Source of the DNA: an uncultured Candidatus Melainabacteria bacterium | Lineage (GTDB): Bacteria > Cyanobacteriota > Vampirovibrionia > Gastranaerophilales > Gastranaerophilaceae | DNA: 7,489 bases | NCBI GenBank assembly: GCA_937898445.1 | Contig: CALEJY010000154.1 | Location: 1-7,489, forward strand | Direction of reading: 5' to 3' | Shown here: positions 1 through 4,444 of the stretch, piece by piece | Position numbering within the stretch: the first letter of the stretch is position 1 | How the letters are laid out: every line of letters starts with the position of its first letter | Position numbers and translations under genes: made by a program | Notes under the pieces: generated by a model | The model's input: only the letters and a program-made list of their open reading frames with translations | Database searches by the model: none | Told to the model about the DNA's origin: nothing

Positions 1-70
1 TGAAGAAATCAAACCTGAAGATGCAGGTGTTGAAGTTGTTGAAGAAAAAGCAGAAACAGTTGCAGAATAG
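1..70 (+). CDS. rpsB: C-terminal end of a gene, probably 30S ribosomal protein S2 (partial)
   Basis: An open frame enters from the left edge and ends at TAG 68-70. Only 22 residues are visible, a very acidic Glu/Val/Ala-rich tail (EEIKPEDAG...AETVAE). Nothing in this tail identifies a family. The assignment to ribosomal protein S2 rests on position: rpsB directly precedes tsf on the same strand in most bacteria, and S2 proteins often end in an acidic, low-complexity extension. The stop codon lies 159 bp before the tsf start, so the two could share a transcript. The start and the bulk of the gene are outside the window. Confidence 0.7.
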   Translation, partial: EEIKPEDAGVEVVEEKAETVAE

Positions 71-74
71 GAAT

Positions 75-202
75 AAAAGGCACTAAGGCACTAGGGCACT
101 AAGATACTAAGTTCTTTAAATAAATGAATTAGTAAAATATTTTTTGATTTAACTTTCTGAAATATCTTAGTGCCTTAGTATCTTAGTAACTTAGTGCCTT
201 TT
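75..202. repeat. Inverted array of 8-bp tandem units between rpsB and tsf
   Basis: The left arm (75-111) is AAAAG followed by four 8-bp units: GCACTAAG, GCACTAGG, GCACTAAG, ATACTAAG. The right arm (166-202) is its approximate reverse complement: CTTAGTGC, CTTAGTAT, CTTAGTAA, CTTAGTGC, then CTTTT. The outermost 13 bp (75-87 with 190-202) pair perfectly; the inner units pair with mismatches and wobbles. The arms are 37 nt each and enclose an AT-rich 54-nt loop (112-165). Because the units are tandem, arms can also pair in registers shifted by 8 nt. The array sits inside a ribosomal-protein spacer, so a transcript through rpsB-tsf would carry a large hairpin ending 10 nt before the tsf ribosome-binding site. 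It may be a short tandemly repeated element of the kind known from cyanobacteria, or a regulatory stem. Neither can be decided here. Confidence 0.85.
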
Positions 203-229
203 GTATAAATGTAAAAGGAGAAATATTAG

Positions 230-1093
230 ATGAATATTACAGCTCAAATGGTAAAAGAACTTCGTGATAAAACTGGTGCCGGTATGATGGATGCTAAAAA
301 AGCACTTGTTGAAACTGACGGTGATATGGAAAAAGCTATGGAAGTCCTTCGCCAAAAAGGTATGGCTTCTGCTGATAAAAAAATGGGAAGAATTGCAGCT
401 GAAGGCGTTGTTACTTCTTCTATCCAAGACAATTGCGGTGCAATGGTTGAATTGAACTGTGAAACTGACTTCGTTGCTAAAAACGAAGAATTTAAAGAAC
501 TTGCTAACGGTCTAGCTGAACTTGTTGCAACTTCAAACCCAGCTGACGTTGATGCACTTCTTGCTTCAACTTGCCCTAAATGCGGAAAAGTTGTTTCTGA
601 AGTTATTAAAGAAAAAATCGCTTCTATCGGCGAAAAAATTACTTTCAGAAGATTTGTTCGTTATGAAGGCAACACTGCTTCTTACATTCACAACGGTAAA
701 ATCGGTGTTCTAATCGAAACTGATAACAAAGATGCTGAATTGATGAACGATATCTGCTTGCATATCGCATCTTCTGCTCCAGAATTTATTACAAGAGCAG
801 AAATTCCTCAATCTGTTATCGACCACGAAACAGAAGTTGAAATGGGTAAAGAAGATCTTCAAAAGAAACCTGAACAAATCAGAGCTAAAATCGTTGAAGG
901 TCGTGTAAACAAACTTATGTCACACAGAGTTCTTCTTGAACAACCATTCATCAAAAATCCTGATGTAACTGTTGGACAATTGATTGAAGGTAAATTGACT
1001 ATCAAAGCTTTCACTAGATATATGCTAGGTGAAGGTCTTGAAAAACGTCAAGAAAACTTCGCTGACGAAGTTATGAACCAAGTAAAAGGTTAA
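230..1093 (+). CDS. tsf: Translation elongation factor Ts (EF-Ts)
   Basis: EF-Ts is the cytoplasmic nucleotide-exchange factor that releases GDP from EF-Tu during elongation. The protein is 287 aa, close to the ~283 aa of the E. coli form. Residues 1-50 form the N-terminal UBA-like domain with the classic ELRDKTGAGMMDAKKAL signature. TDFVAKN at 79-85 is the EF-Tu-contacting core motif. IGEKITFRRF (133-142) and LLEQPFIK...TVGQLI (235-252) match the core and C-terminal regions, and the end (MLGEGLEKRQENFADEV) is typical. The start is fixed by AAAAGGAG at 213-220, 9 nt before the ATG. An unusual point is CPKC at 115-118, a CxxC pair in a helical stretch where EF-Ts normally has no cysteines that I know of. 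It follows the probable rpsB gene, the standard arrangement. Confidence 0.98.
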   Translation: MNITAQMVKELRDKTGAGMMDAKKALVETDGDMEKAMEVLRQKGMASADKKMGRIAAEGVVTSSIQDNCGAMVELNCETDFVAKNEEFKELANGLAELVATSNPADVDALLASTCPKCGKVVSEVIKEKIASIGEKITFRRFVRYEGNTASYIHNGKIGVLIETDNKDAELMNDICLHIASSAPEFITRAEIPQSVIDHETEVEMGKEDLQKKPEQIRAKIVEGRVNKLMSHRVLLEQPFIKNPDVTVGQLIEGKLTIKAFTRYMLGEGLEKRQENFADEVMNQVKG

Positions 1094-1118
1094 TTTGCCC
1101 TCTGCGAAAACTTTTGAT

Positions 1119-1218
1119 AAAAGCGCTATTTACAAATATTAATACTGTTTTAGTAGTTTTGTAAGTGGCGCTTTTGTATAGTCATGTGTAAAGCTTTTGC
1201 GTAGCCGCTCCACCCGCC
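1119..1218 (+). repeat. Structured repeat, copy 1, downstream of tsf
   Basis: This is the first of two related ~100-nt units starting 120 nt apart. An 18-bp continuous stem pairs 1119-1136 with 1158-1175, with two U-G wobbles on the plus strand. The loop holds a smaller hairpin, TACT (1143-1146) with AGTA (1152-1155). A conserved tail follows, with a near-identical 28-nt core at 1183-1210 (CATGTGTAAAGC ... GTAGCCGCTC) and a CCCGCC at 1213-1218. It lies 25 nt after the tsf stop and could end tsf transcription, but the U residues after GCGC are inside the stem and not a free U-tract, so it is not a textbook terminator. The family is not recognised. Confidence 0.75.
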
Positions 1219-1238
1219 TTGTGGGAACAATTTATAGT

Positions 1239-1345
1239 GAAGGCGCTATTTCTGAATATTGAAGTTATTTTTTCAATTTTGGAGATAGCGCTTTTGCATA
1301 TTCATGTGTAAAGCTTTTTGCGTAGCCGCTCAACCTTACCCCGCC
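1239..1345 (+). repeat. Structured repeat, copy 2, downstream of tsf
   Basis: Second copy of the unit above. An 18-bp stem pairs 1239-1256 with 1278-1295; wobbles occur at 1239, 1242, 1250, 1253 and 1254 and all are G-U on the plus strand. The stem continues, after a single unpaired base at 1257, into a 6-bp stem ATTGAA/TTCAAT (1258-1263 with 1272-1277). Compared with copy 1, pair A1132-U1162 has become C1252-G1282, and other differences exchange Watson-Crick for wobble pairs. The tail (1303-1331) matches copy 1 except for one extra T and is again followed by CCCGCC (1340-1345). The pattern suggests selection for an RNA structure made from the plus strand. Confidence 0.75.
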
Positions 1346-1374
1346 ATCATTAATACAACTAATTTCAACACAAA

Positions 1375-1587
1375 TTACTTATACAAATCCACAAACTCTA
1401 ACTTATAATCAAGAATACCTGCAATAATCTCAGCTTCCTTCAAAGACAAACTTTCTCTATTTAATTTTCCCAACAAACTATTATAAGTATAACCCTCGCC
1501 GGTTTCCTCACTCAATCTTTCGGCAAGCTTTTTCAATGTAGTCGCACGAGATGCAGTCAACATCTTAATTTTAGTCTTTATATTCAT
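1375..1587 (-). CDS. Small helix-turn-helix-like protein (hypothetical)
   Basis: A 70-aa basic protein, probably cytoplasmic. The order LKKLAERLSEETGEGYTYNS, then LLGKLNRESLSLKEAEIIAG, then ILDYKLEFVDLY, looks like a compact Xre-type fold. Helices around residues 15-28 and 34-45 would form the turn, followed by a helix and the 'ILDYKLEFV' end seen in small phage-repressor-like proteins of Clostridia and related bacteria. I recognise the general pattern, not a characterised family, so the target is unknown. It is transcribed away from the pilin-like gene across a 121-bp divergent spacer and might act on that spacer; this is inference only. No Shine-Dalgarno sequence precedes the ATG, and a -10-like TATAAT ends 7 nt upstream, so the mRNA may be leaderless. 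Confidence 0.7.
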   Translation of the reverse strand: MNIKTKIKMLTASRATTLKKLAERLSEETGEGYTYNSLLGKLNRESLSLKEAEIIAGILDYKLEFVDLYK

Positions 1588-1594
1588 AGTTAAA

Positions 1595-1623
1595 ATTATA
1601 TATTATATTGACTTTTTTGAAAA
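1595..1623 (-). promoter_or_regulatory. Possible promoter of the small HTH-like gene
   Basis: On the minus strand a perfect TATAAT (1600-1595) lies 17 nt from TTTTCA (1623-1618, 4 of 6 matches to the -35 consensus). Transcription would start at or next to the ATG at 1587, giving a leaderless or nearly leaderless message. This agrees with the absence of a Shine-Dalgarno sequence. The region is very AT-rich and a second TATAAT sits at 1607-1602, so the exact element is uncertain. Confidence 0.35.
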
Positions 1624-1641
1624 AATAGGTTAAACTAGTAT

Positions 1642-1670
1642 TTGCATACGATTATTATTATTCGTATTTG
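1642..1670 (+). promoter_or_regulatory. Possible promoter/operator region before the pilin-like gene
   Basis: TTGCAT (1642-1647) and TATTTG (1665-1670) are spaced by 17 nt, a weak fit to a sigma-70 promoter. The same stretch holds a 6-bp inverted repeat, ATACGA (1646-1651) and TCGTAT (1662-1667), around an AT-only centre, and the motif TATTTG(C/A)AT occurs three times between 1639 and 1688. The overlap of a dyad with promoter-like boxes would suit an operator, perhaps for the divergent HTH-like gene. This is suggestive only. Confidence 0.3.
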
Positions 1671-1708
1671 AATACTCTTATTTGCATTTGAACAATCTCG
1701 GAGGATTT

Positions 1709-2377
1709 ATGAAAAAAGGTTTCACATTAGCAGAAGTACTGATTACACTCGGCATAATTGGTGTAGTCGCAGCTCTAACAATGCCATCTCTAGTACAAAA
1801 TTACAGAAAAAGAGAGGCAGCAACAAGAATTAAAAAATTCTATAGCATGATGTCCCAAGCCGTACTCCTTTCCACAAACGATAACGGAGACCCAACAGAA
1901 TGGAATAAAGTAGCGGAAGATAGCTCCAGCGATAGCCAAAGCATAAACGCACAGAACGGTTACGATTTTTTCATGACATATCTTGCTCCATATATTAAAT
2001 ACGTTTCTATAGATAAGGCAATTAAATCAGATAATCCAGAAGATGCAAGAGATTATGAAGTCAGAATTATATTCAGCGATTCCTCTGTTGTTTATTTACA
2101 CAACGGTGGGTGTTTAGATATGGTATTTGATTACAACGGAACCAAAGCTCCAAACACATCTGGCAAAGACAGATTTAGATTTATATTATGCACAAATGAA
2201 GGATTTATGAAGGATATACAAGGTACGACTTCAAAACCTTTCACTACATACAATGTAGGAAGAATAAATTCTCGAGATGAAGCTCTTAATTACTGCAAAA
2301 GTAGTAAAGAATATTGTTCAACATTATTACTATATGACAACTGGGAATTTTTAAAAGATTATCCTTACAAACTTTAA
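1709..2377 (+). CDS. Type IV pilin-like / pseudopilin protein with N-terminal methylation motif
   Basis: A 222-aa prepilin. The start MKKG|FTLAEV is a canonical type III signal: prepilin peptidase would cut after Gly4, methylate Phe5, and Glu at mature position 5 is present. Residues 5-30 are the hydrophobic assembly helix. The C-terminal globular part has Cys135, Cys161, Cys196 and Cys203, which could form disulfides, and ends in a Cys-x6-Cys, then DNWEFLKDYPYKL motif. I associate that ending with pilin-like proteins of gut Melainabacteria. It could be a minor pilin, a DNA-uptake pilin or a type II secretion pseudopilin; no assembly genes are nearby to decide. The ATG at 1709 is chosen over an in-frame TTG at 1682 because the pilin signal must be N-terminal and GGAGGA (1700-1705) precedes it, though spacing is short. 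A strong terminator follows directly. Confidence 0.9.
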   Translation: MKKGFTLAEVLITLGIIGVVAALTMPSLVQNYRKREAATRIKKFYSMMSQAVLLSTNDNGDPTEWNKVAEDSSSDSQSINAQNGYDFFMTYLAPYIKYVSIDKAIKSDNPEDARDYEVRIIFSDSSVVYLHNGGCLDMVFDYNGTKAPNTSGKDRFRFILCTNEGFMKDIQGTTSKPFTTYNVGRINSRDEALNYCKSSKEYCSTLLLYDNWEFLKDYPYKL

Positions 2378-2381
2378 CAAC

Positions 2382-2410
2382 AAAAAGGCGATCAAAATGA
2401 TCGCCTTTTT
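2382..2410. terminator. Bidirectional Rho-independent terminator
   Basis: A perfect 13-bp stem pairs 2382-2394 with 2398-2410 around an AAA loop. The core is GGCGATCA/TGATCGCC, with an A-run on the left and T-run on the right. It begins 4 nt after the pilin-like stop codon. It sits between two convergent genes, and the symmetric A/T flanks let it end transcripts from both sides. Confidence 0.93.
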
Positions 2411-2433
2411 ACTTCATATTTTTATTTTAAGAA

Positions 2434-3066
2434 TTAATATTTCAAATCATTAACATTAACTTCTCTTGGAGTAGCTTCAATCATCAATCTTTTTGGAATA
2501 TTGAAGTTGCTTCCGTTATCAAAAGAGTTTAGTTTAATTCCCGGAAAATCCTTCATTGTTTTGGGAATGCTTCCGTCATACAAAACCAAATCCTGTTGAT
2601 TTACAACTGCAGAAATTCCATTTGAAGGAGTTCCCATATTTTGGTATTTAGCACCAATAGAATTGTCAGGAGCTTCGTCAGCAATCACAAAGTCCATCAA
2701 GAATTTTGCATCTTTGGCAATTGTTCCTTGTGGTGGTTGTTTACTTGCTGCATCAACCATTTCTACGAATTTTGCAGGATAGTTTCCACTAATTTCAAAC
2801 ACTTCATTATGGAAGTTTTGATATTTAATCGGCATAAACACAAATGAAGAATTTGAAACATTTTGAATTTGACCTAAAACATAAAAACCTTCATGTAACA
2901 TAGTGTCTTTATTAAGCTGAACGTTTGCAAGCATTTTAATCAACAAAGTTTGAGAAGGATTTGAAACTGAGAAATCCTGTAGTGCTTGAACCGGTGCAGT
3001 TTTAGCCTCTGCAGGTGAAACTGCCAGACCTGTAAGTAATGCAATAATAAATAATATTTTTTTCAT
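2434..3066 (-). CDS. Exported protein of unknown function (paralogue A)
   Basis: A 210-aa protein with a clear Sec signal peptide: MKK, a hydrophobic core (ILFIIALLTGLAV), and an AEA|KT cleavage site after residue 21. The mature part starts KTAPVQALQDFSVSNP and contains NSSFVFMPIKY (72-81) and NYPAKF (95-100). I do not recognise a family. It is clearly related to the gene just upstream (paralogue B): the mature N-termini align without gaps (KTxxVxxxxDF...NP), and both have N-[SA]-[ST]-F-x-F-[MV]-P followed by Y-(C)-PAK-[FY]. It has no other membrane segment, so it is probably periplasmic or released. The start at 3066 rather than an upstream in-frame ATG at 3105 is chosen because GGAG (3076-3079) lies 9 nt before it and the signal peptide then begins properly. 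A strong own promoter lies upstream. Confidence 0.88.
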   Translation of the reverse strand: MKKILFIIALLTGLAVSPAEAKTAPVQALQDFSVSNPSQTLLIKMLANVQLNKDTMLHEGFYVLGQIQNVSNSSFVFMPIKYQNFHNEVFEISGNYPAKFVEMVDAASKQPPQGTIAKDAKFLMDFVIADEAPDNSIGAKYQNMGTPSNGISAVVNQQDLVLYDGSIPKTMKDFPGIKLNSFDNGSNFNIPKRLMIEATPREVNVNDLKY

Positions 3067-3095
3067 TCTTTTTATCTCCGAATTGCTATAACAGG

Positions 3096-3124
3096 ATAAT
3101 AACATAATTTCTAAAATCCGTCAA
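3096..3124 (-). promoter_or_regulatory. Sigma-70-type promoter of paralogue A
   Basis: On the minus strand, TTGACG (3124-3119, 5/6 match) and TATTAT (3101-3096, 5/6 match) are spaced by exactly 17 nt. The predicted start of transcription, near 3089, gives a leader of about 23 nt carrying the GGAG ribosome-binding site. This is the best promoter in the window and shows that paralogue A can be expressed independently of the genes upstream. Confidence 0.65.
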
Positions 3125-3129
3125 TTCCC

Positions 3130-3150
3130 GTTATATAAGAGTTATATAAC
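3130..3150. promoter_or_regulatory. Perfect 9-bp inverted repeat, operator-like
   Basis: GTTATATAA (3130-3138) and TTATATAAC (3142-3150) form a perfect dyad around GAG. It starts directly after the paralogue B stop codon (3151-3153 on the plus strand) and ends 6 bp from the -35 box of the paralogue A promoter. The stem is too AT-rich and lacks a T-tract to be a good terminator, so a binding site for a dimeric regulator is the more natural reading. No regulator is known. Confidence 0.45.
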
Positions 3151-3702
3151 TTATTTTACATTGTTACCGGATGGCAACTCAGTATATTCATAATTTGGCA
3201 AATCTTCTTCCGGCACATCATCTTTTGTCTTAAAATTCAAAAAGAAAATCTGTCCTTTTTCTATAACAAGTTCCTCTCCTTTTTCAACATAAGAAAGCGG
3301 AGAATCTTGATAAACCTCGTTTACACTTGATTTAAAACGATTATCTTTTTCGTTTTTAATAGCACCTTCTACCGCACTATATCCAATAGACAGACCTTTC
3401 ACAAAAAAGCTGCCAACGCCTAACGCTGCTGATTTTGCAAGTTCACCTTTATTAACTTTTGTCGTATATTTTGCAGGGCAATAATTTTTTATTAAAACAA
3501 TTTTTCCGTCTTTGTCTTTGTAACTCGTAGGCACAAATGTAAATGTTGCATTCCTTTTCAACCTTTTTGGATCTGTAACATCTACAACCTTTCCATCAAT
3601 AATATCTTCGGCTTTTATTGTTAAATTTTCATCCACAACAACATCTTCCAAAACTTTTACACTCATTTCTTTAGGCGGATTTTCTGTTGTAAAATCACTC
3701 AT
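3151..3702 (-). CDS. Body of exported protein paralogue B, separated from its signal peptide by a frameshift
   Basis: An open frame of 183 aa starting at ATG 3702 (MSDFTTENPPKEM...). On its own it has no export signal. The preceding frame (3699-3785) encodes a signal peptide ending ...AKTIAVEQ, and adding one base at the junction gives KTIAVEQMSDF, which aligns gap-free with KTAPVQALQDF of paralogue A. The rejoined protein would be 211 aa against 210 aa. Further shared motifs are NATFTFVPTSY (51-61) and NYCPAKY (73-79). It differs by a small-residue segment around residues 89-114 (AKSAALGVGSFFVKGLSIGY) and an end with SPLSYVEKGEELVIEKGQ, absent from A. The family is not recognised. Read as it stands, the product is probably non-secreted and may be non-functional. 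A translationally coupled start (ATGA overlap) is the alternative reading. Confidence 0.75.
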   Translation of the reverse strand: MSDFTTENPPKEMSVKVLEDVVVDENLTIKAEDIIDGKVVDVTDPKRLKRNATFTFVPTSYKDKDGKIVLIKNYCPAKYTTKVNKGELAKSAALGVGSFFVKGLSIGYSAVEGAIKNEKDNRFKSSVNEVYQDSPLSYVEKGEELVIEKGQIFFLNFKTKDDVPEEDLPNYEYTELPSGNNVK

Positions 3703-3785
3703 TGCTCAACCGCAATAGTTTTTGCCAAGACGGGTTGACCTAATAATGCCAATATTAAAAACAAAAAGCTGTAAAAATATTTCAT
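3699..3785 (-). CDS. Signal-peptide fragment of paralogue B (28 codons)
   Basis: A short frame that most gene callers would miss. It starts at ATG 3785 and ends at TGA 3701-3699, which overlaps the ATG of the following frame (ATGA). The product is a near-ideal Sec signal peptide: MKYFYS, a hydrophobic core (FLFLILALLG), then PVLA|KT. Cleavage would fall after residue 21, as in paralogue A, and the next residues KTIAVEQ match KTAPVQA. A weak AGTAGG lies 4 nt upstream of the ATG. It is best read as exon-like remains of one gene with the body at 3151-3702, broken by one missing base in the CAATG region around 3700-3704. Confidence 0.75.
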   Translation of the reverse strand: MKYFYSFLFLILALLGQPVLAKTIAVEQ

Positions 3786-3809
3786 AAAACCTACTTTCTA
3801 TAATACAAA

Positions 3810-3838
3810 AAGATAAATTATTTTGAGCTATTTGTCAA
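3810..3838 (-). promoter_or_regulatory. Candidate promoter of paralogue B, overlapping the end of uvrA
   Basis: On the minus strand a perfect TTGACA (3838-3833) and TATCTT (3815-3810, 4/6 match) are 17 nt apart. Initiation near 3803 would leave a leader of roughly 18 nt. The -35 box lies in the last codons of uvrA. Readthrough from uvrA is an alternative, because only 32 bp separate the uvrA stop from the signal-peptide start. Confidence 0.4.
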
Positions 3839-4444
3839 CATTGGTTTCAAATATTGACCGGTATAGGACTGTTTACATTTTGCGACTTCAAAAGGTGTTC
3901 CTTGTGCAATAATCTGTCCACCGCCAATACCACCTTCCGGTCCTAAATCAATAATATGATCAGCTATTTTTATAAAATCTAAATTGTGTTCAATTACAAG
4001 AACTGTATTTCCTTGATCTGCCAATTGCTGCAAGATTTTAATAAGTTTATCCAAATCATACCAATGCAACCCGACAGAAGGTTCATCCAACAAATAAAGA
4101 GTTTTGCCGGTAGAACGCTTATTCAATTCAGATGCAAGTTTGATACGTTGCGCTTCACCGCCGGATAAAGTTGTTGCACTTTGCCCAAGTTTCATATAAT
4201 CAAGCCCGACATCATTCAAAGTTTGCAATCTTGATTTTATTGACGGAATACTATCGAAAAACTCTAACGCTTCTTTCACACTCATTTCAAGCACATCGGA
4301 AATCGTTTTACCCTTATATTTAACTTCCAATGTTTCTCTGTTATAACGTTTTCCCTTGCAAACATCGCATTTTACATAAACATCTGACAAGAAGTTCATC
4401 TCAATTTTTAAAACACCATCACCTTTGCAAGCCTCACAACGACC
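3818..4444 (-). CDS. uvrA: UvrA C-terminal fragment (after frameshift)
   Basis: The C-terminal 208 residues of UvrA, in a different frame from the rest. Readable family sequence starts at 4444 with GRCEACKGDGVLKIEMNFL. The first ATG in this frame is at 4399, so an automatic caller would give a 193-aa product. It holds the zinc-binding pairs CEAC and CDVC (the C-terminal zinc module, needed for damage recognition in characterised UvrA), the second ABC signature TLSGGEAQRIKLAS, the Walker B LYLLDEPSVGLH, and the H-loop region VIEHNLDF. On its own it lacks the Walker A of this ATPase site, which is in the N-terminal fragment, so the fragment cannot form a complete site. No ribosome-binding site precedes 4399. 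Fragments of 739 and 208 codons plus about three missing residues give ~950 aa, the normal UvrA length. Confidence 0.93.
   Translation of the reverse strand, partial: GRCEACKGDGVLKIEMNFLSDVYVKCDVCKGKRYNRETLEVKYKGKTISDVLEMSVKEALEFFDSIPSIKSRLQTLNDVGLDYMKLGQSATTLSGGEAQRIKLASELNKRSTGKTLYLLDEPSVGLHWYDLDKLIKILQQLADQGNTVLVIEHNLDFIKIADHIIDLGPEGGIGGGQIIAQGTPFEVAKCKQSYTGQYLKPMLTNSSK

Noticed and set aside
191..432. Minus-strand open frames of 78 and 62 aa over the start of tsf
   Set aside because: They lie antisense to a certain gene with typical codon use and have no supporting signals.
1119..1345. CRISPR array from the two direct repeats
   Set aside because: Only two long units with internal hairpins and no spacer pattern; no cas genes are nearby.
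1682..1708. Longer pilin-like protein starting at TTG 1682
   Set aside because: Adding nine residues would put the prepilin peptidase signal away from the N-terminus, and the ribosome-binding site lies before the ATG at 1709.
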